Shown here piece by piece: positions 1-11,659 of a stretch of 64,000 bases of DNA. The stretch's first letter is position 1; each line of letters opens with the position of its first letter. This stretch comes from Raffaelea ambrosiae. Taxonomy: Eukaryota; Ascomycota; Sordariomycetes; Ophiostomatales; Ophiostomataceae. The DNA is taken from NCBI GenBank assembly GCA_002778195.1, contig PCDI01000011.1:364362-428361 (forward strand). The letters are read 5' to 3'. The notes under the pieces were generated by a model. That model was not told where the DNA came from. It worked only from the letters and a program-made list of their open reading frames with translations, and ran no database searches. The translations under genes and the position numbers were made by a program.

Positions 1-213
1 TTCGTTTTCCCCTGCGCCTTCGACCTCCTCGTCAGGATCGTCTTCAAGCTTCTCTTCAGACTCGTCTTCAGACTCGTCCTCAAACTCGTCTTCATACCCC
101 TCTTCTTCGATGTCGTCTTCTTCACCGGCAAACCCCAACTCCTCTGGCTGCTCGCCAAAATTATCTTCTTCCTCCTCCTCTCGGATAACCTTTCGCTTCT
201 TTATTATAGCCAT
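1..213 (-). CDS. 5' end of an unidentified acidic protein (partial)
   Basis: The minus strand is open from an ATG at 213 to the window edge, giving 71 codons. The start has a strong context (ACC ATG G). The peptide begins MAIIKKRKV and then turns very acidic, with repeated EDEFEDESEDESE-like stretches. A short basic N-terminus followed by an acidic tract is common in nucleolar and ribosome-biogenesis proteins, but nothing visible assigns a family. The rest of the gene lies outside the window. It is in the same orientation as the ES2 gene downstream. Confidence 0.5.
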   Translation of the reverse strand, partial: MAIIKKRKVIREEEEEDNFGEQPEELGFAGEEDDIEEEGYEDEFEDESEDESEEKLEDDPDEEVEGAGENE

Positions 214-855
214 GGTAACGACGAATGATGGGGCTCGTCAAATTGTTGGTTTCAAAACTGTAGAATTTGAACTCTCGAAGAAGTCAAAAAAAAAAGTTTA
301 GATAAGCTTATCTTATCGCTACTTGATAATCACGTGGTGATATACTGGTGGTCAGGTCCGCTTTTCGGCCAACGATTGGCTACTGTGAAGCGCCAATGCA
401 CAATGAGCAATCGAACTTATTAGCCTCTTAACTATTATACTTTGTAGAATATCGAAAGCCCAACTCACCATGACCATGACCAGCCAGGCAGGAGTCTTCT
501 TGGTTTTTTATTTTATTTTATTTTATTTTATTTTTGAAATCAGACGATGGCATCGATATGCGCTGCCTGAATGCTGCCAGGTCGGGTGAAGGGGCTTAAG
601 TGGAGCTTCGCAGGGTTACTCTCGCCTGTACTGGTCGTATTAGTTACTGCATTAGTGCCCATTGGAAATGCTCACAGCTTTTTGACTCTATGCTGTGTCG
701 CATTGGAGTAATAATATCTCGCTATTTTATTCTGTCGCTATTGTAAAAATGTTTTTGGGTATCTCCATTATCTATAACTTGTTTGTGCACCCCGAAATAA
801 AACCACCAATGAAAACTCCGCCCAGAAGTAACGCCATGTCATCCTCGCTCACCCT
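214..855. other. Intergenic region with TTTTA repeat
   Basis: This lies between the start of the acidic-protein gene and the 3' end of ES2. It is AT-richer than the flanks. A TTTTA pentanucleotide repeat sits at about 505-535. I see no supported ORF. It probably holds the promoter of the minus-strand gene at 1-213 and the 3' UTR of ES2. Confidence 0.6.
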
Positions 856-2343
856 TTACCCATACAGTTTTCTCTGCTCCCGCAGTCTGGCCCGCCGACT
901 GCCTTTGTTGGCATTCTCCGATGATCCCCTGATATTTGTATTGAATGCAGAAATGGCGTTGTTTCGCCTGGCACCGCCTATCTTGCTCCACAGACGTTGA
1001 CCAGCCGGCGTCAGGTTGCCACGTACCCTGGGGCTGTTAGGATACTGAACAACCGGCGACTCTTCGACGCGGCCGGTGAGGCCGACCCTAGCAGATGTCC
1101 GCTTGGACTGCGCAATGCGCTCCACCATGCGGTGGTGTAAGCCCTCCCGTTTGCTCTTGTCCTGCAACTGGAATGGATTGGGCGTCGCATCAGCTTTGCC
1201 AAACTTGATGATCGGCTCAGGGCCGCCGGATGAGGACGTTGGCTCTGGCTCCTCGTCGTCGACAAAGGCATAGCCGTTGACCCTAGGTGTCTCGCCCCCG
1301 TGTGCCGACCCGGCTGTCGAGCCAGCCATTGACCCAGCCAGCGAGTCACGATCCGCCCGGCGCGGCTTGCCCGCTATGGCATCGCGCACAGCTGACAAAC
1401 TCGGCGACGGTGGGACGGCAGAGCTGCCAGAAGCAGCCAGGCCTGTTTGCTGCTGTTTCAGTTGCCCCTCCGCCAGGCCATGCGCGTCTAGAAGCCGCGT
1501 GTTGGCGTAGACGATAGATTTGGGGGCCGCGCGCGACTCGGCCTGGGCCCTCTCGGCGACGCTCTCTACCGAGTCGTCGAGACCACCCGGGTTGAACATC
1601 AGCCCGTTCTTCGCATTGAACTTCCACGAATCGGGCGCCGCCGGTCGGTCGTCCGAATCCTGGATGGCGAGTCTGTCCTTCTTCTGGAACCCGTCGTCGA
1701 CAAGGCTCTGCCCGTTGGCCGCTAGTCGGCCTTCCACCTCTTTCTGTTGGATCTGCATCTTGGACGGCAGCTTGTTTCCATTCCACAGCCACGCATGTTT
1801 TTCGGCGCGCTTCTCGTTCTGTCGATCCAGCAGTTTGTAGAAGCTCTCATTGTCCTCGCTTGTGTACTTGGCCTGAAACGACCCCAGGCTGACGTTCGTG
1901 TCAAGCGCATCTTTTTCTGTTTTCTCGCTGCGTCCGGTTGCGGTGGTACTGACTGAACGCACAGACATGGGCGTGTCACCTGCAAAGCTCTTGGGCGTAT
2001 CGCCAGGCCTGACGCTGCTGCTGCGCAGAGGCGTGGCGAGTCGTGAGCGTCGCCGTCCAGGTGTCATCACATCCTTCAGACGACGACCCGCGCTCGATAT
2101 CCATTCCTCGTCTTTGGAGTCCAGCGCATTGAGATATTCGTTTTGCGACTCGGTTTCGACGAGTCCCGGGAAGAAGTCGCGCGCGATGATCTTTGAAAGG
2201 CCCTCCGTGTACGTGTCTTCGTCGAGGACGGTCTTCGGCCGCTTGATGCGCTTCGGTGGCGGCGGCGGCGGCATCAAGTCCATGTCCGTCCTTTTTTGGA
2301 CAAGAGCTGAGCTGGCGCCACCGGTGTCGTCGCTGTTCGCCAT
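856..2343 (-). CDS. ESS2: ES2/DGCR14-family nuclear splicing-associated protein
   Basis: An intronless 495-codon gene. The N-terminal block after a PPPPPPKRIKRPKTVLDED segment reads TYTEGLSKIIARDFFPGLVE, followed by NEYLNALDSKDEEW; this is the hallmark of the Es2 (DGCR14/ESS-2/Bis1) family. The central part is disordered and Ser/Gly rich. A second conserved block near residues 225-285 (PDSWKFNAKNGLMFNPGG) is the segment where the family keeps its Asn-Pro-Leu-Met-Phe-type motif. The C-terminus is basic (RLREQRKLYG). Family members are nuclear and associate with spliceosomal C complexes; that role is family knowledge, not read from this sequence. It is divergent from the phosphatase gene, with about 400 bp between their starts. 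Confidence 0.9.
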   Translation of the reverse strand: MANSDDTGGASSALVQKRTDMDLMPPPPPPKRIKRPKTVLDEDTYTEGLSKIIARDFFPGLVETESQNEYLNALDSKDEEWISSAGRRLKDVMTPGRRRSRLATPLRSSSVRPGDTPKSFAGDTPMSVRSVSTTATGRSEKTEKDALDTNVSLGSFQAKYTSEDNESFYKLLDRQNEKRAEKHAWLWNGNKLPSKMQIQQKEVEGRLAANGQSLVDDGFQKKDRLAIQDSDDRPAAPDSWKFNAKNGLMFNPGGLDDSVESVAERAQAESRAAPKSIVYANTRLLDAHGLAEGQLKQQQTGLAASGSSAVPPSPSLSAVRDAIAGKPRRADRDSLAGSMAGSTAGSAHGGETPRVNGYAFVDDEEPEPTSSSGGPEPIIKFGKADATPNPFQLQDKSKREGLHHRMVERIAQSKRTSARVGLTGRVEESPVVQYPNSPRVRGNLTPAGQRLWSKIGGARRNNAISAFNTNIRGSSENANKGSRRARLREQRKLYG

Positions 2344-2741
2344 CGTTGCGATGCCGCGTGTTGCTGTGGTTCACGAGTTTGTTGCACTAGGGAGGATGAC
2401 GATGATTTCGACTAGGCAGTGATTTGGCGCAGGAAGTAAGCCTTGGGCCCCGTTCTACGTATATAGTGGGGTATATGCGCTGATAGGCATATAAGCGTTA
2501 TCGATTACCAGGTCCGAGCCCATATCAAGAAAAAGAACATTCGGCCGTCTTCGGTGAGAGTTGTCGCCTCCACACGCACGTTTTTGCCCCGGCCGCCACC
2601 TCCTTGACTCTTTAAAGTGCACATCGCTCGGCCTTGATTCTGGGGGGCCTGGTCGATCTCCAGCCGTTGCCTGTCTCTTCATTTACGTGCCCAACAACCG
2701 TTTACTGCTTCCCCGAGACCGACCAGTTGCCAAGACCGAAA
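2344..2741. promoter_or_regulatory. Divergent promoter region ES2 / PP5
   Basis: About 400 bp separate the divergent starts of the ES2 (-) and phosphatase (+) genes. No other gene is visible. It should hold both promoters and 5' UTRs. No specific factor site can be named with confidence. Confidence 0.5.
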
Positions 2742-4651
2742 ATGACTTCCAACAAGGAGAAGGCCGTGGCCCTGAAGAATGATGGCAACAAGGCGTTTCT
2801 GAAGCACGACTGGCAAACAGCTATAGAGCTGTACACCAAGGCCATCGAGCAGGACGACACGGAACCGACCTTCTATGCGAACCGGGCACAGGTGCGTAGC
2901 TGTCCTGGGTCTCCTCTGGCCCCCTCGCTTGGCGCTCTGGTCCTTTCCTTTGTGCTTCCCGCAACCACCCCCAATGTGCTCGTGCGACTGACTTGTTTTC
3001 TTTGTTGCTCTCCAGGCCAACCTGAAGACCGAGGCGTTTGGATATGCTATTGCGGACGCAACAAAGGCCATCGAGCTCAACCCAAAGTTTATCAAGGTAT
3101 GCGCTGCTTCGCGTTTAAGGACAGCCTCGCTAGAGAACAGCCTAATTTTAGGCTCTTTTCTGGGCCTCTGGTTGGTCATTGTATAAGTTGAGGCTGACCC
3201 TCTCTATGTGTGTCTGTGCCTCTTCCTCCTCGACAGGCATATTACCGTAGAGCTCTTGCCTCTGCTGCCATTCTCAAACCCAAGGATGCCCTTGCCGACT
3301 TCAAGGTCTGCGTCAAGCTCGACCCAAACAACCGTGATGCCAAGGTCAAGCTGGCCGACTGCCAGAAGATTGTGCGCCAGCTCAACTTCTTTGCTGCCAT
3401 CGAGATTGGTGACGAGCCGTCCGCGGCCGAGGGACTCGATGTCGATTCCATGGCTGTGGACCCAGACTATGACGGCGTCCGGCTCGAGAACGAGATGACC
3501 CAGGAGTTCATCGACGACATGACAGAGCGCTTCAAGACTGGCAAGAAAATACACCGGAAATACGTGTATCAGATCATCCTGGCTGTCAAGAAGCTCGTCT
3601 ACGACGAGCCGACCATGGTGGAGATTAAGGTGCCAGAAGACACCACGCTCACAGTGTGTGGTGATACTCACGGTTCGTGCCCCTTCTTCCGTGTGTTGCT
3701 AAGGCATAGCTATCCATATGTGGCTAATTCCACGCTGTGTAGGCCAGTACTTTGACCTCATGGAGCTCTTCCGGTTAAACGGCAAACCCTCCGACAAGCA
3801 TTGGTACCTGTTCAACGGCGACTTTGTCGACCGCGGCTCGTGGTCGACGGAGATTGCGTTGCTGCTGTACGCCAACAAGTGGCTGAGACCAAACGCCTTC
3901 TTCCTTAACCGGGGCAACCACGAGACGGACGACATGAACCGCGTGTACGGCTTTGAGGGCGAGTGCAAGGCCAAGTACAACGAGCGTGTCTTCCGGCTTT
4001 TCTCGGAGAGTTTCTCTGCTCTCCCACTGGCTACACTGATCGGCGAGAAGTACCTTGTCCTGCACGGCGGTCTCTTCTCCGACGACAATGTCACTCTGGA
4101 TGACATCCGCAAGCTCAATCGCCACAAGCAACGGCAGCCTGGCCAGGCTGGCCTCATGATGGAGATGCTCTGGACGGATCCACAGCCCGAACCGGGTCGG
4201 GGCCCCAGCAAGCGTGGTGTCGGTATGCAGTTCGGTCCGGACGTGACTGCCCGCTTCTGCGAAAAGAACAACCTGGATGCTATCATTCGGAGTCACGAAG
4301 TGCGCATGGACGGGTACGAGGAGGAGCACAACGGAAAGTGCATCACTGGTAAGCCAGTCTCCAGGTTTCCTTCCATTTCTCGTTGATGCCTCGGTTCTGT
4401 TTGCTAATCTCTTCGGCTAGTCTTCTCGGCACCCAAGTATTGTGATATGACGGAGAACAGGGGCGCCTACATCAACATTGGGCCAGATTATAAGCTTCAG
4501 TTCAACCAGTTTGATGCTGTGCCGCACCCCGATATCAAGCCAATGGTGAGTCTGCCTCCCCGCTACGCTTGTCTTTCCATTTGAGCAGTTCTGAGGCTAA
4601 TTCTCTGTCTAGGCGTATGCAAACAACTCCATGATGTCGTCACTAGTATGA
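2742..4651 (+). CDS. PPT1: Serine/threonine protein phosphatase 5 (PP5/Ppt1)
   Basis: Six exons: 2742-2891, 3016-3096, 3237-3672, 3743-4348, 4421-4545, 4613-4651, giving about 478 aa, the usual PP5 length. The N-terminus has tetratricopeptide repeats (KNDGNKAFLKHDWQTAIELY, then YANRAQ, then YYRRALASAAILKPKDAL). The catalytic half has the PPP-family metal and phosphate motifs: GDTHG across the exon 3/4 junction, GDFVDRG, RGNHE, HGGLF, RSHE and SAPKYCD. The C-terminus is AYANNSMMSSLV. PP5 is a cytosolic and nuclear phosphatase that docks on Hsp90 and related partners through its TPRs (family knowledge). All junctions keep frame and conserved sequence; the last exon is only 13 codons. Confidence 0.96.
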
Positions 4652-5242
4652 GAAACAGAACGAAAAGAAAAGTCAGTTATTTTCAAAAGTCCAACAAAGC
4701 AAACGGAAAATTTAGTGATTTGTTGTGATTACTGTGGGTGGTCGGGAGGACGCAACTTACCAGGCAGGCTATTGAATGTTTCATTTCATTAGGATGTGGG
4801 GAAAAAAAAGGCGTTTTGACGGAAAGGGAGGGAGGATCTGATGTTGTTTCTGGCGCCGTCATTGGCTCTTGGGACGAGTATGGATTGGCATGCTTCGTGT
4901 TTTCCCTGTCTCCTCTGATTTCCATGTCTTGAGCAAGGAGTTGTTTTGCGACTCATGTCATTGAGCCTTTCATGTTGTCGGTGGCATCACGCATAAGCGT
5001 TAAGCGGCCTCACGGCCGCCTTTCCATTTATCTTGTTTTGTTGATTCGGTTTCTGGCGAAGTTTCTTGGGTCGGTTGGTCGGTTGGTTTTTAAAAAAAAT
5101 AAAGAAAGGGTGGCGAGTTAGAATGAAGATGTATGTATGACGGGCTGCCATAAGAGCCAAAACTGTACGTAGAAAAAAATTGTGAAAGGATACAAAGACA
5201 AATCCTTCGTAACAAGATTCTCCGTATTTTAACAAGCAGCTC
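4652..5242. other. Convergent intergenic region
   Basis: 3' ends of PP5 (+) and POP8 (-) face each other here. AT-rich, with several short A and T runs. It probably holds both 3' UTRs and poly(A) signals. Open frames here (for example 4987-5553 minus) run across the POP8 3' end and are not credible genes. Confidence 0.6.
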
Positions 5243-5755
5243 TCATGTTGCGTTCGTCGTTGTATGCCAAAGAGCGTGCTGTTCCTCCCGCCCAATAAGA
5301 CTTCCCAGCCAGTTGCCGGAGGCGAGCATACGCAGCATTGTAGGTGTGCCATCCCGTATTGCACTCCATGCAGTGATTGAGGCAGCAAACAGCCCCAAAT
5401 CTTCACGTGGGAGCCGAAGCCAGAACTGGTTGCCGTCAATCTTGAGCAGATCCAGCGGCATTCCCGCTCCAGTGGCGCCGAGAAACTGCTTGAGGGCCGC
5501 GTCACAATATGATCGTATTTGCAGAGCGTCCAGCACTGACTCGGATGAGACACCGCCGCTCAGCTTCTGTTCCTGCGACTGGGGAGTTACTACCTCAACA
5601 TGAGCATAAGCAAATGTTGGGCGGCTGATGGTGCAGCTGAAGAACTCGCGAGACTTGCTTTCCTTGCTGCCTTTACTGGTGGCGGCTGCCCTGATGGACG
5701 ACGCCAACGAGGTGTCAGCCATGATAGTATCCCCCTGATCCTCTCCAGCAGCCAT
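5243..5755 (-). CDS. POP8: RNase P/MRP subunit POP8-like protein
   Basis: A single-exon gene of 170 codons. After a short Ala/Ser-rich leader the core reads PTFAYAHVEVVTP, then SVLDALQIRSYCDAALKQFLG, GMPLDLLKIDGNQFWLRLPR and EDLGLFAASITAW. This alternation of strands and helices with the IDGNQFWLRLPRED motif matches fungal Pop8, a small protein of the Rpp14/Pop5-like fold in nuclear RNase P and RNase MRP, which process tRNA and rRNA precursors. The assignment rests on pattern recognition by eye. It is divergent from SPT4, with about 310 bp between starts. Confidence 0.78.
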   Translation of the reverse strand: MAAGEDQGDTIMADTSLASSIRAAATSKGSKESKSREFFSCTISRPTFAYAHVEVVTPQSQEQKLSGGVSSESVLDALQIRSYCDAALKQFLGATGAGMPLDLLKIDGNQFWLRLPREDLGLFAASITAWSAIRDGTPTMLRMLASGNWLGSLIGREEQHALWHTTTNAT

Positions 5756-6066
5756 GTTTTCAAATATAAAATAAACGTATATTTGGTCGGAAAAGAGACA
5801 TAAGAAATTGAGACTTTGGGTAATATTTTTTTCTGAGGTCGAGGATGAGCTCTTTTATCTGCATTGTCTATGCATCTATTGAATTTTGTCGCCCATACTT
5901 TGCCGCTAGCGCCATTGACAGCTAGCAGGATGATAATTGATCCGCAGCACCCTTCTGTACCTGGACGCCTACCTAACTACAACCAAAAGCGTCCCTTCTG
6001 TTCCTTCAACGTCCTCCATTCATTCGCACGGCACGCCATTCTCGTGTGTCGCCCTCAACATTCGCC
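5756..6066. promoter_or_regulatory. Divergent promoter region POP8 / SPT4
   Basis: 311 bp between divergent starts of two genes of RNA metabolism. No other coding potential is seen. No named element can be supported. Confidence 0.45.
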
Positions 6067-6594
6067 ATGTCCGAGAACTACGTCGCCCCTGGCCAGCAGC
6101 GCTACCTGCGCGCCTGCATGGTCTGCTCCATTGTCATGACATTCCAGGTGAGTTGCGCGACAGGGCTGAAGACGATCGACGAGACAGAAGGATCCCGATA
6201 ACAGGCATCGAAAACTCAAGAGCTGACTTTTGTTCTGCTTCTAGCGCTTCCGCGACGAAGGCTGCCCCAACTGCGAAGAGTTTCTCCATCTCGCTGGTTC
6301 CCCCGAACAAATCGACATCTGCACCAGCCAGGTCTTCGAGGGCCTCATCACTCTGGCCAACCCGGCCAAGTCCTGGGTAGCGCGGTGGCAGCGGCTCGAC
6401 GGCTATGTGCGCGGCGTGTATGCGATCAAGGTGTCTGGAACATTGCCCGACGATGTGCGGACACAGATCGAGGAAGAGCACCGGATCCAATACATACCGT
6501 ACGTGGAAAGCGAAGTCACCCCTGCTCACGCTTTTAGTTTATACTAACAGAATCCCAAAACAGGCGCGATGGCAGTGCGACGGAGGCAGACTAA
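6067..6594 (+). CDS. SPT4: Transcription elongation factor SPT4
   Basis: Three exons: 6067-6147, 6245-6498, 6564-6594, giving 121 aa, the normal Spt4 size. The zinc finger is CMVCS with GCPNCEEF, the second half lying just after intron 1 (the first exon ends ...SIVMTFQ). It is followed by the Spt5-contact region with SQVFEGLITLANPAKSWVARW and VRGVYAIKVSG. The protein ends RDGSATEAD. Spt4 pairs with Spt5 (DSIF) to support RNA polymerase II processivity (family knowledge). The ATG at 6067 gives the family N-terminus. Confidence 0.96.
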
Positions 6595-6992
6595 CGACTG
6601 GAGCGGGACCATAATCTTCGGAAAGGAGACATTTTCATCATGAGCGACAGCGATGCTATTTTGGCGTGTTTATTGTGTACTTGGCATGGAGTTTGGGCGG
6701 TGGCAACTTACGGCAACCGAAAATGGGCGTTATATAAAAGCAAAAAAGAAGGGTTTCACTAGGACGTGACCTGGCTGATGTTTTGTACCAATCGACTAGG
6801 TAGTTGTCCAGGTATAAGCAGGGGGGTTGGATCAACAGATCATTTCATAAACTAGAGCTCCTATTATCATAACGAACTTCCTGGACTATCCTGTCTACAA
6901 TCCCATGGAAATTGATTATCCTGGTATACCGTGAACGCCTCGACATGCTAATGACTCCGACCATATACTAGAGTCTCCTGTCTCTTGAAGTA
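6595..6992. other. Convergent intergenic region SPT4 / KIN17
   Basis: About 400 bp between facing 3' ends. No gene is seen. Expected to contain two 3' UTRs. Confidence 0.55.
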
Positions 6993-8161
6993 TCAAAACC
7001 GCTGTTTCTTGTTTGGTCCCCCGAAACGCCCGCCGCCGCCTTGGGAATCACGCCCCCGTTTCCGTTCCAGCTCCTCCTTCATGATGCGCTCTGCCTCGCT
7101 CATCTTTTTGGGCACTTCAATCTTCTTGGCAGTTTTGCCACCGCCTAAGGCGTTTTTCTTTGCTGCCGCGAAGACGTTCTTCGGCTGTGGCTTGCTTGGT
7201 CCGCCGAACTTGAGAGACACCGGCTTGCTGGGTGTCGGTGCTGCAGATACCTTGGGTGCCGCCGCTTCTAGAGGCTTCGCCTCCTCCTCACTGACCACCG
7301 AATCGGGAGCTTTCGCATCTGGTGGAGGTGCGTTCTCTGTTTTCGTCGCTGGTGCGGATGATGGTGCGGGTGGTGGTGCCTCTGCGGCTGGCTTCTTAGC
7401 GATGCTGCCAAAAGACAGCTTGACCTTTTCGCCATCTTGTCTCTTCAAGGAGTGCTTCTTCTCGCTGTCCTCCTCGTTCTCGTCCTCGCCGTCGGCACCG
7501 CCCGTTGCATTTTTCCGTTCCTGTGCTGCCCGCTCGGCGCGTTCAATCTGGGCCTTGAGCATCCGCCTTTCCCACTCTTCATCACCACGGTCCTGTGCTT
7601 CTTTGCGCCGCAGTGCCTCTTGCCTCCGCAGTGCTTCTGGCGACGTGTCGATCCAGGAAATGAAAATGCCCTTTTCGTTCTCCTCGACGCGGCAGATGCC
7701 CTCTTGGCCGAGGTACTTGGCCAGCTCGGTCAGGGACGACCACTGCGTCGCGTTCATGTGGGTGTGGTCGCGCTTGGCGATGTATTCCTGGTAGAAGTGG
7801 TTGATCTGAACCTTCTTCTCGCCATGGCCGGTGCGCAGCAGCTGCAGGAAATCCTTGAGAAACTGATCCGAGTATTCCTTGATGGCCTTGCGCGGGTCGG
7901 ATCCCACCAACAGCATGTTGCGCACATGGCCCTCGCTCAAGGTGTGTTGCTTAAAGGCATTCTCGTCGCGCATGCCGCGCTGGCATACTTGGCAGTACCA
8001 TCGCAGGCCTATTAGGAGACAGAAGTTAACATGATGTTTTCGCAGTTCGGGGAGATAGATCGCGCAAAAAGCAACAAAAAGAGATGTGACGTACGAGTTA
8101 AGCCCTTGATTTTCATCTGCTTGTTCAGATGCTTCACGGATCCTACCTCTGCTTTCGGCAT
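6993..8161 (-). CDS. KIN17: KIN17-type C2H2 zinc-finger DNA/RNA-binding protein
   Basis: Two exons: 8095-8161 and 6993-8008, giving about 360 aa. Exon 1 encodes MPKAEVGSVKHLNKQMKIKG, the highly conserved KIN17 start, which a single-ORF reading would miss. Exon 2 opens with LRWYCQVCQ and the C2H2 finger closing at KQHTLSEGH. Next is the winged-helix core (SDQFLKDFLQLLRTGHGEK through KYLGQEGICRVEENEKGIFISWIDTSPEALRR), then a charged coiled region. The last 150 residues are Ala/Pro/Lys rich with no KOW/SH3-like tail of the animal protein, as usual in fungi. The family is linked to DNA replication/repair and the spliceosome. Confidence 0.94.
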
Positions 8162-8670
8162 CTTGGCGGTTCACTGTTTTGTTGGTGATGGAGACGTGCA
8201 AGAAGAGGCAAAACGCTCTGGTGAAGGCTGCTTTGCGCGCCCCCAAGCGATTGATATGTCATGGGAATCACATGACTTTCTCCAGCCTCCAGGCGGGCAT
8301 GTCGCTACAGCCATAGTAGATGTCCACTGAAGACCCCCCTGGGATAAAATGGATAAGCGGGGCAGCGGGCTGGATTAACCATTGCCCCGCCGTTTCTGGC
8401 GTTGGGGCCACTCACAATCAGCCGCTGGACTTAGGACAGGTGCTCTGAACCAAAAATGCCCCCAGCCGAGCACCCCCCCCCCCTAGGCTTCCGCAATCTG
8501 TAATCTTGAGGGTGGTCTCGTTCCCACACCGCAAGGGCAGACTACACAGACAAGACAGACATCTCCCGAGCAGGAACATTGCGTCCCGACCATATTCGAT
8601 CCCCTGCCTCTGCTGCCAGCCAAGTTGTTGAAGGTGCCCAGCGAGGGCCCCTCGATTTCCGATCGCGACA
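8162..8670. promoter_or_regulatory. Divergent promoter region KIN17 / AP-1 gamma
   Basis: About 510 bp between divergent starts. Contains a C tract near 8474-8484 (read as C on the plus strand). No coding potential is supported. Confidence 0.45.
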
Positions 8671-11659
8671 ATGTCGTCACGTAAGGAACACCTGGCAACC
8701 TACCCTCCTGGCCGTTTTCGGCCAACACACGAATTTCGGGGTCTAGCACAGCTAACTCTTCGCAGTCAAGCAATTCATTCGGAATGTTAGAGCCGCAAAG
8801 ACCATCGCTGATGAGCGGGCGGTAATTCAAAAGGAGAGCGCCGCCATTCGTGCCAGTTTCCGTGAAGAGAGCGCCGACCACAATGTTAGGTGGGTTTGAG
8901 GACGGTCGCCAAGGACAAAGGAGGGACTCACGCGAGGACACGATCGTGGGCGTGCTGCAGAAACGGTGGACTACGTGCTGACGAGGACGTGCTCATAGAC
9001 GGAACAATGTGGCCAAGCTGCTGTATCTCTTCACGCTCGGCGAGCGGACGCACTTTGGCCAGATCGAGTGTCTAAAGCTGCTGGCTTCGCCGCGCTTTGC
9101 CGACAAGCGGCTCGGCCACCTGGCCACCAGCTTGCTTCTGGACGAGAACCAGGAGGTTTTGACGCTGGTTACCAACTCTCTCAAAAAGTGCGTGCTCCAC
9201 CCTAGGTTGGGCCTTCTGTGTGGAGGCACCTTCTTTTGTGCGGCGTCCCCTTTTTTTTTCCTAACAAGATGCCAGTGACCTCTCCCATTCCAACCAGTAC
9301 GTCGTCGGACTGGCGCTGTGCACGCTCGGAAACATCGCCTCGGTCGAGATGTCACGAGATCTGTTCGCCGAAATCGAGAACCTGGTGTCGACATCGAACC
9401 CGTACATAAGACGAAAGGCGGCATTATGTGCCATGCGGATATGCCACAAAGTCCCCGACCTCCAAGAGCACTTCATCGAGAAGGCAACCCACTTGCTGTC
9501 GGACCGGAACCACGGCGTTTTGCTCTGCGGCTTGACGCTGGTGACGAGCCTGTGCGAGGCGGATGAGGAGGAAGGCGGGGAGGAAGGCATTGTGGAGAAA
9601 TTCCGGCAGTTTGTGCCGGCGCTGGTGCGGACCCTCAAGGGGCTGGCTTCGTCTGGGTACGCTCCCGAGCACGATGTCACCGGCATCACCGATCCGTTCC
9701 TGCAGGTCAAGGTCCTCCGGTTGCTGCGGGTGCTGGCTCGCGGGGACGCACAGACAAGCGAGCAGATCAACGACATCCTTGCCCAGGTGGCCACGAACAC
9801 GGACTCGTCCAAGAACGTGGGCAATTCGATTCTGTACGAGGCCGTCCGGACGATTTTGGACATTGACGCCGACTCGGGTCTGCGTGTGCTGGGCGTGAAC
9901 ATCCTGGGCAAGTTTTTGACGAACCGCGACAACAACATCCGCTACGTGGCACTCAACACCCTGATCAAGGTGGTGGCTATCGAGCCGAACGCCGTACAGC
10001 GCCACCGCAACACCATTTTGGACTGTCTTCGCGACCCGGATATCAGCATTCGCCGGCGTGCCCTCGACCTGAGCTTTACGCTGATCAACGAGAGCAACGT
10101 GCGCGTGCTGATCCGCGAACTGCTGGCTTTCCTGGAGGTGGCGGACAACGAGTTCAAGCCGACGATGACCAGCCAGATTGGCATTGCGGCCGATAAGTTT
10201 GCGCCTAACAAGCGGTGGCACGTGGACACGATGCTGCGGGTTCTGTCGCTGGCGGGCAACTACGTCCGGGAGCAGATCCTGTCCTCGTTCATCCGGCTGA
10301 TTGCCACGACTCCCGAGCTGCAGACATATGCAGTGCAGAAGCTGTACACAAACCTGAAGAAGGACATCACACAGGAGAGTTTGACACAGGCGGCCGCGTG
10401 GTGCATCGGCGAGTACGGCGACGCACTGCTGCGCGGAGGCCAGTATGAGGAAGAAGAGCTGGTCCAGGCGGTGCGGGAGGTGGACGTTGTCGACGTGTTT
10501 TCGTCCGTCTTGAACAGCAGCTATGCGACACAGGTGTCAACGGAGTACATCGTGACCGCACTCATGAAGCTGACGACGCGCCTGTCCGAGCCGGCCCAGA
10601 TTGAGCGGGTGCGGCGGATTCTGGAGGCGAACCAGACGAACCTGGATGTGGAGGTGCAGCAGCGGGCGGTCGAATACGGCAACCTATTCAGCTACGACCA
10701 GATCCGGCGGGGCGTGCTGGAGAAGATGCCGCCGCCGCAGATCAAGGAGACGTCGCGGGTGTTTGGCGAGGCCGCCACGTCGAAGAAGTCTGGCAAGGCG
10801 GGCAGCCGCAAGTCCAAGGTGGTCAAGCAGTCCGAGTCGGACCTGCTGCTCGACCTGATGGGCGACTCAGAACCGGTTGTGCCATCGCCGATGAACGGCA
10901 CACAACACAACAATGCTGATCTACTGGCCGACATCCTTAGCGGAGGTGGCGGGTCGTCCACGTCGCCAGCACCAGCAGCTATGCCCGGCTCGCAGCCGTC
11001 CAACGTGGCTGCGATTATGGACCTGTTTGGATCCACAGCACCAGCAGCCGCCACACCGCCTCCAGCAGCAGCTGCTTCTCCCGCTCCAGGGGGCCTCCCC
11101 GTGGACCTTTTCTCCTCGTCTACGTCCTCCTCTCCTGCTCCTCCTGCGGCGGCCAGAGCGGCGGCCCCATCCGCACCAGCAGGCCACCCGTGCTACAACG
11201 GCAACGGGCTGGAGGTGACGATTGCGACGCAGAGGAACGCCGAGGGTGCGGTGCAGGCGATGGCGCGTTTCCGCAACATTGGCGGCGCAGCGGTTTCTGG
11301 GGTTGGCCTGCAAGCAGCTGTGCCCAAGTCGCAGAAGCTGCAGCTCCTGGCGATATCGTCGTCGGATTTGGCGCCCGGCCAAGAGGCCACGCAATTGATG
11401 AGAGTGATTGGTGTGAAGGGGGTAAGTTTGTGCTCAGTCACTGTTTTTTTTCCCCCTTTCTTAATGGATTGCGTGTTCACTCTTCCCTTGAAGCGTTTTC
11501 ACTCTCCTCTCCCCTTCAACGTCATCATTGCCAAGAGGACTTTGTTTGCTAACGTTTCATGTCTCTCATCAGCCTCTACGCCTACGGCTACGGATTGGAT
11601 TCACGCATCCCTCGGCAGGCCAGTTGATGGAACAGGTGAACTGGACGGAGCCGTTATAA
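8671..11659 (+). CDS. APL4: AP-1 complex subunit gamma (gamma-adaptin)
   Basis: Five exons: 8671-8680, 8766-8889, 8999-9187, 9276-11421, 11573-11659, giving about 851 aa. The first exon holds only MSS and one base. The N-terminal trunk has LKQFIRNVRAAKTIADERAV, FTLGERTHFGQIECLKLL, GLALCTLGNIAS and NPYIRRKAALCAMRI, the alpha-solenoid of gamma-adaptin. A Pro/Ala/Ser hinge spans about residues 605-705. The C-terminal GAE ear domain follows (YNGNGLEVTIATQRN, ARFRNIGGAAVSGVGLQAAV, LLAISSSDLAPGQEATQLMR) and finishes in the last exon with GFTHPSAGQLMEQVNWTEPL. The protein is the large subunit of the clathrin adaptor at the trans-Golgi network and endosomes. Confidence 0.96.
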